A program made the translations under genes and the position numbers. Below the pieces are notes generated by a model. The model saw nothing but the letters and a program-made list of their open reading frames with translations. It did not search any database and was not told where the DNA came from. From OMSK01 sp902492995 (lineage in GTDB: Bacteria > Bacillota_I > Bacilli_A > RF39 > UBA660), in the NCBI GenBank assembly GCA_902492995.1, contig CABUNR010000003.1, forward strand, positions 3,550-67,549: a DNA stretch of 64,000 bases, read 5' to 3'. Below are positions 8,669 through 16,409 of the stretch, piece after piece (within the stretch, counting starts at the first letter, position 1; every line of letters starts with the position of its first letter).

Positions 8669-8971
8669 ATTTTTAATTAAATCACTATAATATATTATTT
8701 CTTTTCCAAGTTTTGTGGCATACTTTATTTCTAAACTTGTACTTTCTCCAATGTAATTATTTACATTCATTACGAGTATAATATCAGATAACTCTATTCT
8801 CTTATAATGTTCTTCCTTTAATTTTTTTAATTGATTATCAGTTATATTTAAATTATTAGATACAGGGTAAGTAGGTGTTAAAACACAATTACCATCTAAT
8901 GCCATTTTTTCAGCCATTTCCATCATTTCTTTTTGAAATTTTAAACTTCCACATATTGTTATTATCTTCAT
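8666..8971 (-). CDS. Nucleoside 2-deoxyribosyltransferase-like protein
   Basis: A 101-aa Rossmann-like protein. The N-terminus KIITICGSLKFQ and the later SDIILVMNVNNYIGESTSLEIKYA motif (with Glu residues in the ESTSLEI segment) match the nucleoside 2-deoxyribosyltransferase-like / DUF4406 superfamily, small enzymes or nucleotide-binding proteins common on phages and genomic islands. Whether it is catalytic cannot be judged. I chose ATG 8971, 6 nt after GAGGTG, over the earlier in-frame ATG at 8980. It follows the ASCH-domain gene by about 25 nt, and the two probably share an mRNA. Confidence 0.72.
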   Translation of the reverse strand: MKIITICGSLKFQKEMMEMAEKMALDGNCVLTPTYPVSNNLNITDNQLKKLKEEHYKRIELSDIILVMNVNNYIGESTSLEIKYATKLGKEIIYYSDLIKN

Positions 8972-8996
8972 TATCATCACCTCATTAAAAACTATG

Positions 8997-9377
8997 TTAA
9001 TAATTCCATATTCCTAATTTACCTTTTGCTGGTATTGGCTCATCTAATACTTCTAATACTTTTAATTTCCATGCATATCTTCCTTCAGAATATAATCCAT
9101 AATCATATTCTGAAGTTTCTTTATTAATATATTTAATAAATTCATCAGTCATGGGAATACAATCTACTAACTCACATTTGCATAATATAAAACCAGGTTT
9201 AATTTCAGATTTTAAATATTTATTTGCACTTTCTACTCTTTCTGATTTACTTAATGATAAGCTAGCATGAATATATATTTCACCTCTATAATTTGTTTTC
9301 CAACTTCTAGTTTCATATATTTTTACACCATCTTTTATTAATGTAGCAAATGGTTCTTTAATTGATAACACCTTCAT
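8997..9377 (-). CDS. ASCH domain protein
   Basis: A 126-aa protein with the ASCH (PUA-like) fold: VLSIKEPFATLIKDGVKIYE followed by TRSWKTNYRGEIYIHAS at the N-terminus and a C-terminal YAWKLKVLEVL plus KGKLGIWNY. These are typical of ASCH proteins, a family that includes an N4-acetylcytidine amidohydrolase and RNA-binding members; they are frequent in phage and island DNA. Start is ATG 9377 with AGGATG 8 nt upstream; GTG 9386 and ATG 9383 are in frame but overlap the ribosome site. It is paired with the deoxyribosyltransferase-like gene downstream. Confidence 0.8.
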   Translation of the reverse strand: MKVLSIKEPFATLIKDGVKIYETRSWKTNYRGEIYIHASLSLSKSERVESANKYLKSEIKPGFILCKCELVDCIPMTDEFIKYINKETSEYDYGLYSEGRYAWKLKVLEVLDEPIPAKGKLGIWNY

Positions 9378-9408
9378 TAGCATCACATCCTATAACCATT
9401 ATACACCA

Positions 9409-9437
9409 AAAAAAGAGAATTTTATTATAATTCTCTT
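9409..9437 (-). terminator. Terminator of the DUF4230 operon
   Basis: On the minus strand AAGAGAATT-ATAATAA-AATTCTCTTTTTTTGG. A second perfect repeat, CGTAATAT-CTTA-ATATTACG (9440-9459), lies just upstream. Confidence 0.75.
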
Positions 9438-9469
9438 ATCGTAATATCTTAATATTACGAGCAAAATAA

Positions 9470-9562
9470 TTATCTTGTTAAAAACAATATTATATAAAAG
9501 ATAACAACTATTGCTACTACAGCAATTATTACTTTTTTAATTATATCTTTAAATTTTTCCAT
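9470..9562 (-). CDS. Small single-helix membrane protein (30 aa)
   Basis: ATG 9562 follows an AGGAG ribosome site and opens a 30-codon frame made of a lysine-rich head (MEKFKDIIKK) and one hydrophobic helix (VIIAVVAIVVIFYIILF), ending in TR. It begins 16 nt after the DUF4230 gene and precedes the operon terminator at 9409-9437. Its size and topology resemble regulatory or accessory membrane micro-proteins; function is unknown. Confidence 0.55.
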   Translation of the reverse strand: MEKFKDIIKKVIIAVVAIVVIFYIILFLTR

Positions 9563-9577
9563 ACTATATTTTACTCC

Positions 9578-10237
9578 TTATTTTTCTTTCCATATTATAT
9601 CTATATCTTTGTCTTTAGCTTTTACCATTTGTTCTATAATCGTTTTAGCATTTTTATCAGCCTTTTCTAACAATCCAGCTTCTAGTGCTTTTTCTTTACC
9701 TTTTTCTACTACAGCGTCTTCTAAATCATGTCTTTCTTTAGAATTAATATTTGTAAACCAACTTTCATCATCTAAATATGAATTAAAAGTATTAGGAACT
9801 TGATAGTATTTATATATTTTTGCTTTTGGAAGCGTAATAGTTACTGTTTTTCCATCTTCTGAAATATCTTGCTCTATCTCTTTGAAATTTAATCCAGCTG
9901 TCACTTCAACATCAAGACTAAATATTATTCTGCTTTCAGTAAATGGTACTGATATTTTATTAAATATTTTTCTATCTTTTGTACTATCTTCTAATATCCT
10001 ACCATACCATTCTTGTGTAACTAGCTCACCAACATCTTTAAATCCAAAATCAATTATTGTTTCTCTATGATTCATACTTTTAGAATATTTAAATCCTAAA
10101 AAGGCAATAAAAAGCAAGATTATACATATTGTTATAATCATTATTGTTTTAGGAATTTTAATTCTTTCTTTAACTTTTTTCTTCTCTTTTGTTTTTTCTT
10201 TTGAATCTTTTTCTACTAGTTTTTTTTCTTCTTCCAT
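9578..10237 (-). CDS. DUF4230 domain membrane protein
   Basis: This 219-aa protein starts with a highly charged Lys/Glu head (residues 1-28), then one membrane helix (30-50), then a DUF4230-like domain (about 60-215) with FKDVGELVTQEW, a central VEVTAGLNFKEIEQDI and the helical KGKEKALEAGLLEKADKNAK, which resembles SPFH/prohibitin-like segments. DUF4230 proteins are membrane-anchored and of unknown function. Its RBS is AAGGAG. The gene is part of a minus-strand run: 341-aa protein, zinc ribbon/glycine zipper protein, DUF4230, 30-aa membrane peptide, suggesting one functional unit. Confidence 0.75.
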   Translation of the reverse strand: MEEEKKLVEKDSKEKTKEKKKVKERIKIPKTIMIITICIILLFIAFLGFKYSKSMNHRETIIDFGFKDVGELVTQEWYGRILEDSTKDRKIFNKISVPFTESRIIFSLDVEVTAGLNFKEIEQDISEDGKTVTITLPKAKIYKYYQVPNTFNSYLDDESWFTNINSKERHDLEDAVVEKGKEKALEAGLLEKADKNAKTIIEQMVKAKDKDIDIIWKEK

Positions 10238-10255
10238 ATTACTACTCCTTTTTAA

Positions 10256-10474
10256 TTATAATTTACCTTTTTTACCTCTTGTTGCTATAAATATTACTAT
10301 ACCTGCTACTGTGCCAACTCCAGTTCCAATTCCTGCTAATATTCCTTTAGTTTTTTTTGCCTGTTTTCCAAGACAGTTTTCACATTTAGAAGCACCTTTT
10401 TTTATTTCACTTTTTGATAAAGGTTTACCACACTTAATACATTTTTCATATTCTTTTTTATTTTTCTTGAACAT
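10256..10474 (-). CDS. Zinc-ribbon plus glycine-zipper small membrane protein
   Basis: A 72-aa protein. ATG 10474 has a strong GGAGGAG site 8 nt upstream, so the longer frame from 10510 is not used. Two CxxC pairs (CIKCGKPLSKSE and CENC) form a zinc ribbon in residues 11-33; a hydrophobic segment with a Gly repeat (GILAGIGTGVGTVAGIVIFI) follows and could self-assemble in the membrane. Its start overlaps the end of the 341-aa gene by 17 nt, so translation is probably coupled. The combination is seen in small envelope-stress-like proteins, but no function is known to me. Confidence 0.7.
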   Translation of the reverse strand: MFKKNKKEYEKCIKCGKPLSKSEIKKGASKCENCLGKQAKKTKGILAGIGTGVGTVAGIVIFIATRGKKGKL

Positions 10475-11483
10475 TATTAAACTCCTCCAAATATAAATCT
10501 TTTCTTTCACTATTTAATAGTTTAACCTTTTTAGATATATCAGGTAATTTTGTACTCCAATACTTTTTTGGCGATGGATTAAGACTATCTAATCTTTCCA
10601 AAAAATCTTTATCAGATATGTACACTTTATCTAAATATCCACCATAATAATCTAAAGCAATATTAGCTGCATTCTGCTCTCCTAATTCTTGATAGGATAT
10701 AGCTTCTGTTAGAGATACCATATTTAAAGCATTCATACTTTCTCTTAGTTCCGTTATTTTTCTATCTTTTTCTTGTTCTTTTGCTCCATTTAAAAACTTG
10801 CCCCAAAAATCAGTTGGTTGTTTTTTCAAAAATTCTACTGTTTCTATTTGACTTAACATTAATTTATTTCTGCTATCTTCTGCAGAAGCAGTTAGATTCA
10901 ATAAAGCCAATTGACGAATTTGAGGATTCTCTATTGCCATTGCTTGCAATAATTTTTGTTTGCAACTATATGCAATTGCTAACCTATCATTCTCTTGTCC
11001 TTTTCTAACTTCTTCTACAGCAAGCTGAACATATTGAATATCTTGAGCTATTTGTGCCATTTGTGTTTGAGCACTAAGATTAGAAACAGCTGTATTTAAT
11101 TCAGGTGTCAATTTTATTTTTTCTAAATTAACATTTGAAATAATTTTTTTGGTTTTAGGATCAATTAAACTAGCTATCAAGTCTCCTTTTTTCGAAGACA
11201 TCAATTCAATTGTTCCTTTAGCAAGTTTCGCTTTTTGCTCATTTGTAAGAACAGCTTGAAATATATCATTTGGAACAGCAGCACTAATTGTATCAATAAA
11301 TGCAGGCGAAGAACGCAATAAACTTTTTATCTTGCTAGAATTATCTTTTATATTTTTTATAATTGGTGACAAAAAATCGTTTGGTTTATAATAATATTTA
11401 TTATTAATTTTATAGTATTTTTCTCCATCAATGATTAAATCAACATCTTTATCATCGATTCTAATTGTATCGGAATTGTCCAT
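10458..11483 (-). CDS. Unknown 341-aa soluble protein, lead gene of DUF4230 cassette
   Basis: I do not recognise this protein. It has no signal peptide or evident membrane helix. Residues 1-45 are charged with KYYKINNKYYYKPNDF; residues 125-235 are rich in Ala, Gln and Leu (QMAQIAQDIQYVQLAVEEV, NPQIRQLALLNLTASAED) and look like long helices or coiled coil. The last third is mixed. The gene heads a minus-strand operon with zinc-ribbon, DUF4230 and 30-aa membrane proteins. RBS is GAGGAG. An inverted repeat AGATAAAAT/ATTTTATCT (11501-11531) directly upstream may be an operator. Confidence 0.6.
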   Translation of the reverse strand: MDNSDTIRIDDKDVDLIIDGEKYYKINNKYYYKPNDFLSPIIKNIKDNSSKIKSLLRSSPAFIDTISAAVPNDIFQAVLTNEQKAKLAKGTIELMSSKKGDLIASLIDPKTKKIISNVNLEKIKLTPELNTAVSNLSAQTQMAQIAQDIQYVQLAVEEVRKGQENDRLAIAYSCKQKLLQAMAIENPQIRQLALLNLTASAEDSRNKLMLSQIETVEFLKKQPTDFWGKFLNGAKEQEKDRKITELRESMNALNMVSLTEAISYQELGEQNAANIALDYYGGYLDKVYISDKDFLERLDSLNPSPKKYWSTKLPDISKKVKLLNSERKDLYLEEFNNVQEK

Positions 11484-11500
11484 TTATATCTCCTCTCATA

Positions 11501-11531
11501 AGATAAAATGTATTTCACGCGAATTTTATCT
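11501..11531. promoter_or_regulatory. Operator-like inverted repeat upstream of cassette
   Basis: Perfect 9-bp arms AGATAAAAT and ATTTTATCT, 13 nt apart, 17 nt upstream of the ATG at 11483. Confidence 0.35.
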
Positions 11532-11657
11532 ACATATCAATTATATCATAAATTTATACTATTTTTTCAGCAATTTAAATCATCGCAATATTACTATTTT
11601 CCGATTTTCTTAATTTTAAAGATTTTTATAGGTATTTTATTTTTTAAAAAATTGTTG

Positions 11658-11778
11658 TATAATTAATTTATCAAAAGAAAATATTTTGACTTACTTTGAA
11701 CTTTAATCGCTCCATTGAGGAATCTGTTCGGAAAATCCGAACTTACATATATGAATCATTCGAAAGAATGATTTTTTT
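11658..11778 (+). ncRNA. Candidate leader RNA or attenuator ahead of 47-aa ORF
   Basis: A TATAAT (11658-11663) without a clear -35 is followed by about 110 nt with no frame. It contains a perfect hairpin GTTCGG-AAAAT-CCGAAC (about 11725-11742) and ends in a terminator, AATCATTC-GAAA-GAATGATTTTTTT (11753-11778). The 47-aa ORF follows directly. It may be an independent sRNA or a cis-acting attenuator. Confidence 0.45.
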
Positions 11779-11820
11779 GTGTTTATAAATCATCCATCCA
11801 AAAAAGAAAGGATGGTGTTT

Positions 11821-11964
11821 ATGATTAATATTATCAAGCAAGAAATACCTATTGATGAATCACTTTATAAACATATGAAAGAATTAGAAAGTGAACTTCT
11901 AAATAATAGAAAACTAAATAGTAATAAAGAATTAGAGATTAAAAAAGATGATATAGAGTATTAA
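11821..11964 (+). CDS. Small 47-aa protein of unknown function
   Basis: ATG 11821 follows GGATGGTG and encodes a 47-aa, helical, highly charged protein (DESLYKHMKELESELLNNRK in the middle). It is not recognised; it resembles the N-terminal tail of small regulatory or antitoxin-like proteins but lacks any partner gene. The ORF lies behind a terminator-ended leader (11658-11778) and converges on the decayed thrS. A long inverted repeat GATGATAT/ATATCATC spans its stop codon. Confidence 0.45.
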   Translation: MINIIKQEIPIDESLYKHMKELESELLNNRKLNSNKELEIKKDDIEY

Positions 11965-11987
11965 TTTTTCTCAATATCATCTTAAAC

Positions 11988-12752
11988 TTATCTCTTTTTA
12001 ATTTCTTTCTTAATAAACTTTACAAATTCTTCAATATGCATAGAATAAATATCTTCACTACCATACTTACGATAACTAATAATATTATTATCTCACTCAT
12101 TATCTCCAATAATTAAAGTATATTGATTTTTCATAATATTACTTTGCCTTATTTTTTTACCCATATTTTCTTTTGAGTCATCATAACTAACTCTAATCTC
12201 TTCATTGTTTAATATTTCAAATATTTTATGGCAATATTCATCATGATATTTCATGTTAACAGGTATTATATTAACTTGAACAGGAGATAACCAAATAGGA
12301 AGTACACCTTTAAATTGTTCTAGCAATAATACTAAAAATCTTTCATAATAACCAAGAACTGCTCTATGTACCATTACAGGAGTTTGTTTTTCTCCATTTT
12401 CATCAATGTAAAATAATCCAAATCTTTTAGTAGTAACATTTAGCTTCATTTAAAAATTGATTATATTTATCTAGTTCTTCTTTGTTTTCAAAACATTTTC
12501 CAACTATTCTTGTAATCATTTCATTACTAGCATTTCCTTCATAATAAGCGCCACTAATTCTCAAAAGTTTTACATAAGTTCCATTATCTAGTTTTCTAAT
12601 TTCATTTTCTAGAGAATCAAAATCATTCTCACTTACTTGTTCATCAATTTTAAATTCATAATAAAACTCATTTTCATTAATATATAGCTAATATTGTTAT
12701 ATTTTTTTTGAATTACTTGCTTTAATAATTCAACACCTTTTTCATTTAACAT
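11988..12752 (-). pseudogene. thrS: Decayed threonyl-tRNA synthetase, internal deletion
   Basis: The ATG at 12752 (site AAGGAAATAAAA) starts an N-terminal ThrS-like stretch with KGVELLKQVIQ. After codon about 24 a frameshift moves to a frame reading SGAYYEGNASNEMITRIVGK, the end of the ThrS editing domain, which stops at a TAA. A third segment (12449-12093) holds the motif-3 and anticodon-domain start (QTPVMVHRAVLGYYERF, LPIWLSPVQVNIIPV), then an in-frame TGA (12093-12095), after which ISYRKYGSEDIYSMHIEEF completes the C-terminus. Most of the catalytic core is deleted. The functional ThrS must be elsewhere. A T-box lies upstream. Confidence 0.88.
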
Positions 12753-12844
12753 TTTTATTTCCTTCTTTCTTTTAATAACTTTTTGATTGGGAATATATCG
12801 TATCACTTTCCGTTTCCGTCATTTTTACCATCTCCTTTAAAAAA

Positions 12845-13080
12845 TAAAAAGGATGATACCATATTAGGAGTCTAAAAAGACGGTACCATCCTTACTTTTA
12901 CTTAATTCATTTTAACCGAACTTATCGGGCAATCAGTTTCCTGTGCAACATAATAGGTAGTAATTATTAAGTTTATTTGTTATTTTACACCAACCAATAA
13001 CTCTCTTTAAAATAATTTCTTGATAATCTTGTCCTATATCATAGTATTTATTATTTTATGTTTATTTTCAGAAAAATTAA
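12845..13080 (-). promoter_or_regulatory. T-box riboswitch, probably threonine
   Basis: On the minus strand the stem I motif GAGAGTTATTGGTTGGTG lies at 12988-13005. It is followed by ACTACC (12956-12961), which contains Thr codons and fits the specifier region. The T-box sequence AAGGATGGTACCGTC (12879-12893) has canonical GGTACC. The competing terminator pairs AAGGATG-GTACC with GGTATCATCCTT, followed by TTTATTTTTT. It sits upstream of the decayed thrS, supporting Thr specificity. The T-box looks better preserved than the gene. Confidence 0.85.
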
Positions 13081-13110
13081 AAGTCTATCACCTGATTGTA
13101 ATAGACTTTG
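13081..13110 (-). terminator. Hairpin upstream of T-box
   Basis: AAAGTCTAT and ATAGACTTT flank a 12-nt loop and are followed by TTTAATTTT on the minus strand; it may be a terminator or the base of the leader. Confidence 0.35.
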
Positions 13111-13347
13111 CATAAACAATATAATTTATATATTTCTTTATATTAATCAATGATAAAACAATCAATAGTAATAATTGATTTTAATGTTGTTGTATTAGTT
13201 GTCGTTGTTAATTGGTTGTTTAACATTTTAATCTATCCCTTTCAAAAACAATTAAATCATGCCATATTTACACTAATTTGTCAATTTTGTATGATATAAT
13301 TTTGCCATAAAAAACTTCTATAATTTAAAAAAAGATGATTGTAGGCA
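13111..13347. other. Non-coding gap, about 240 nt
   Basis: AT-rich sequence between the T-box leader and the 481-aa gene. It presumably includes the T-box promoter. A small inverted repeat ATAGTAATAATTGATTTTAAT region (about 13160-13190) is present, but nothing firm is seen. Confidence 0.3.
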
Positions 13348-14757
13348 TTAATGCTTAGAATCATCTTTTTTTACTTTACTTATAGAATTATTATTTATAT
13401 TACATTTTTCATGAATAGTTGATTGAATGATAGACTCTACTATTGGATTTGATTCATATAAATTTTCATTAGATAATACATTGTATAACATAAAATTATC
13501 AGAAACATATTGTTTAATACCAGGCAATTGTTTATCTATTTCATCCATAGTGTATATTATTAATTCTCTATTTCTAGGATGACAAGCAATCAAAGTAGAT
13601 AAAACATAAAACTGTTCATTAGTTAATCCTGATATTATTGTTTTACCATCTATTGTAATTTTAGAACCATCACTACTTAAATTATGACCTTTTTCATACC
13701 ACTCATCTTCAACCATATATAGTAAGTTACTTTGATCCTTTGACAATTTAGGATTTCTGTACCATAAATATCTTTTTTCACCATCTTCATAATTTCCATG
13801 AGGTCCAAAATGATTATTAAGTTCCACTTGTAAATCACAATTATCTATTTCAAATTTTTTAATAATATAATTAGAATTAGCATCAACAATTGCAATCATT
13901 ATTCTTGATGGTTTTTGATTTATATTTTGTGTAATTTCAACTCTATAACCACAATTATTTGCTTTTGAAGAAAGTAAAAATATATGTTTATCACCATCAC
14001 ATAGATAAGTTATCTCATTTCCAATACAATCCATAAATTCTGTCCTAAATCTTTGGTTTAATATAGCATCAATTCCTATAATCCCATCAGTATCTTCAAA
14101 TTTTTTACTAAAAATTAATTTGTTTTCATTATCAAAAAAATCTAATTGATTTACATGTTCTTTGTTTAAATCGGCATTTATTTTTAAAAATTTAAAGCCT
14201 GTTTTAATTATTTCTATACTTTGCTTAAGTTCTTGCATAATTTTAGATTTGTTTTCTGCAATTAATTTTAATTCCTCTTGTGTATAGCCTTTTTTTTCAA
14301 TTTTATTATTTTTGTTTTGTAATAATAATTCAGGATCCGAACCTTTAACAAGTAATTTATCATTTTGTTTTGTTCTTGTGATAATAGATATTTTATCACC
14401 ACTACCTTCAATTATTGTATGATTAATTAATCCACAAGCTTGCGCCATCATTACTAATTGATCAATTGTTTTGATATCTTCACACCATTTATTTCCTAAA
14501 CAATCATAATATAAATCTTCCCAAATACATCCTTCATTGATTTTAGGTAAAGAGTCAATAAACTCAATAATAGTTTGTTTTTTTTCATTTAATTTATTTG
14601 TACTAAACCCAATTGTAGGACATTTTCCTTTATAGTTTGGAGCAATAGACCCTACTGACGTAAATTCAGTTGTTGGTATACCATCTATTAATTCATCTTC
14701 TTCAAATAAACAACTAAAAAATAAATCATTTATTTGTTTTTCCTCTAATTTTCTCAT
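13348..14757 (-). CDS. Unknown 469-aa accessory protein
   Basis: Not recognised. ATG 14757 has a GGGGGAT site, so the longer frame (to 14793) is rejected. No signal peptide or membrane helix is visible. The protein has an N-terminal region with IPTTEFTSVGSIAPNYKGK, a Cys/Trp-rich patch (GCIWEDLYYDCLGNKWCED), a Lys/Glu/Asn linker around residues 145-185 and a C-terminal half of mixed alpha/beta composition with FGPHGNYEDGEKRYLWYRN. It lies alone between the thrS wreck and the IS110 element, with a good promoter (14782-14810). Cargo of a mobile region is the best guess. Confidence 0.6.
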   Translation of the reverse strand: MRKLEEKQINDLFFSCLFEEDELIDGIPTTEFTSVGSIAPNYKGKCPTIGFSTNKLNEKKQTIIEFIDSLPKINEGCIWEDLYYDCLGNKWCEDIKTIDQLVMMAQACGLINHTIIEGSGDKISIITRTKQNDKLLVKGSDPELLLQNKNNKIEKKGYTQEELKLIAENKSKIMQELKQSIEIIKTGFKFLKINADLNKEHVNQLDFFDNENKLIFSKKFEDTDGIIGIDAILNQRFRTEFMDCIGNEITYLCDGDKHIFLLSSKANNCGYRVEITQNINQKPSRIMIAIVDANSNYIIKKFEIDNCDLQVELNNHFGPHGNYEDGEKRYLWYRNPKLSKDQSNLLYMVEDEWYEKGHNLSSDGSKITIDGKTIISGLTNEQFYVLSTLIACHPRNRELIIYTMDEIDKQLPGIKQYVSDNFMLYNVLSNENLYESNPIVESIIQSTIHEKCNINNNSISKVKKDDSKH

Positions 14758-14781
14758 AATATCCCCCTTTAATTGAATAGT

Positions 14782-14810
14782 ATAATAACACAAAATATAT
14801 ATTTTCGCAA
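14782..14810 (-). promoter_or_regulatory. Promoter of 469-aa gene
   Basis: On the minus strand TTGCGA (14805-14810), 17-nt spacer, TATTAT (14782-14787), about 25 nt upstream of the ATG. Confidence 0.6.
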
Positions 14811-14850
14811 ATTTAACCTATAAAAATTAGAAAAAATATATTATATCACG

Positions 14851-14856
14851 TATAAT
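14851..14856 (+). promoter_or_regulatory. Left-end -10 box of the IS circle-junction promoter
   Basis: TATAAT, 2 nt inside the left boundary. In a circularised element it would lie exactly 17 nt from the TTGACA at 16404-16409 (15 nt of right end including core TCA, plus CG). Confidence 0.75.
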
Positions 14857-14862
14857 ACTGAG

Positions 14863-15075
14863 TAGTAAATTGATTAAGTTTGAAAAGTTGAAACTTTTGA
14901 TATTTACTTTATAAATTTCTGCGATTGAGTTTAGGCAAATTATATCAGGGGTCTTTGTATCCATAAAAATGACGGCCTAGCTCTTTTCTTTTTATTTTCC
15001 TGGTTTAAGAATGTGAGGATTATTTAGTTAATCTTATATAACAAGCGTGATGAGGAATATTGAGATTCAAGAGTT
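14863..15075 (+). ncRNA. Candidate IS110 bridge RNA
   Basis: The left end folds into a 5' hairpin (AGTAAAT 14864-14870 with ATTTACT 14902-14908, enclosing AAAAGTT/AACTTTT). A first internal loop is closed by TAGGC/GCCTA (14932-14936 with 14975-14979), and a second includes AATCT/AGATT (15030-15034 with 15063-15067). Loop 1 carries ATTATATCA (14939-14947), identical to the left flank, and AAAAATGAC (14965-14973), the complement of the right flank GTCATTTTT (16421-16429). Loop 2 carries AGAATGT (15008-15014), identical to the right end (16416-16422), and CGTGA (15046-15050), the complement of core plus left end TCACG. This is the target- and donor-loop logic of bridge RNAs. The ends of the RNA are estimated. 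Confidence 0.8.
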
Positions 15076-15102
15076 CAATCGTATAAGAAAGGAAGTATGA
15101 TT

Positions 15103-16283
15103 ATGCAAAACGTTTTAGCCGTTGATGTGGCTAAAGGTAAAAGTATGATTTCTTTAATTAGTTCTTGTGGTGAAGTTCTAATTGAACCATACGAAGTCAA
15201 TCATTCTATTATAGATTTTTCTAATTTACTTAATAGAATTAATAAATTAAAATTAGATAACATTTCTGTAATAATGGAATCTACTGGAATTTATCATAGA
15301 CCTATAGAAAGATTTTTCTTAGAAAATAATTTTAAAGTGTTTGTTATTAATGCTTTATATTCTAAAATGTATAAAAGAAATTTAAGGAAAACTAAAACTG
15401 ATAAACTTGATTGTATATCACTTTCAGAATTATTCTTTACTAATGATTTTAGGGAATATATAAAACCTGATGATATTTATTTAAATATGAATGCTTTGTC
15501 TAGACAATATCATACACTAGATGAATTATGTGTTAATTTAAAAAATAGATATAAAAATTTAGTTTATTTATGTTTTCCAGAATATGAGTTAATCTTTAAA
15601 AATAAAACTTTTTATAGTGAATTGGCACTTAGTTTTATTGAAAAATATCCACATGCTGATATTATTTCTAATACTAGAATAGATGCATTACAAAATTTCT
15701 TTAAAAAAAATGGCTTTAGGCATTGGAAAAAGAAACCTATGATTATTAAAGAATATGCAATTAATTCTTACCCATCTGTTTCAAAAGATGATGAAATAAC
15801 TTCTAGTCTTTCACAACTTGCAAGATTAATTAATACTTATCAAAATGAAATTGAAACAATTAAATATAAAATTATATTTTAGGGAAGAAAACAAAATATT
15901 TTGAAAGTATTAATTCTATATTTGGAATTGGGGAATTTACAACATCTCTAATCATTGCAGAACTCGGTGATATAAATTGTTTTAAAAATATAAAAGAATT
16001 AACTGCTTATTGCGGATTAGATCCATCAATAAAACAATCTGGTAAATCCATAAATATTAAAGGTCCAATTTCTAAATCAGGAAATAAATATTTAAGAAAA
16101 ATTCTATTTGTATCTATACTAAACATTTTAAGTTTAACAAGATTATGTCACACTGAAAATGATATAGAGAATTATTACAGAAAAAAACGTAATGAAGGAA
16201 AACATCATTACGTTGCCACGATTGCATGTACAACTAAATTGTTACGAAAAATCTTTGTACTATGCAAACAATTAGATAAGTAA
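15103..16283 (+). pseudogene. IS110 transposase (DEDD), frameshifted
   Basis: The N-terminal part (15103-15882) is a RuvC-like DEDD domain: Asp in LAVDVAKGKS, Glu in VIMESTGIYHRP, and the two Asp of KTKTDKLDC. It stops at TAG (15880-15882). A -1 shift near ATATTTTAG continues as KTKYFESINSIFGIGEFTTS into the Transposase_20 domain, with YCGLDPSIKQSGKS and ISKSGNKYLRK (catalytic Ser region), to TAA 16283. The two halves make a normal-length IS110 transposase of about 390 aa. It is either inactivated or uses programmed frameshifting. ATG 15103 is 7 nt from GGAAG; ATG 15097 is closer than usual. Confidence 0.88.
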
Positions 16284-16403
16284 TCAACACCACTTGATTA
16301 CATTTATATTATATACTAAATAAACACATAATTTCAAAATTTTAAAAAAATTAGAAATTTCGTGTCTTTTCAGTATGCATTAATATAACATAAAAATTTA
16401 TTA

Positions 16404-16409
16404 TTGACA
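16404..16409 (+). promoter_or_regulatory. Right-end -35 box of the IS circle-junction promoter
   Basis: TTGACA, 12 nt inside the right boundary; it pairs with the TATAAT at 14851-14856 only when the element is circular. Confidence 0.7.

Noticed and set aside
12090..12098. In-frame TGA in thrS as evidence of TGA read as Trp
   Set aside because: The gene also has a frameshift and a core deletion, the corresponding residue is not a conserved Trp, and TGA ends several intact genes here (for example the genes ending at 42320 and 52181) while TGG encodes Trp.
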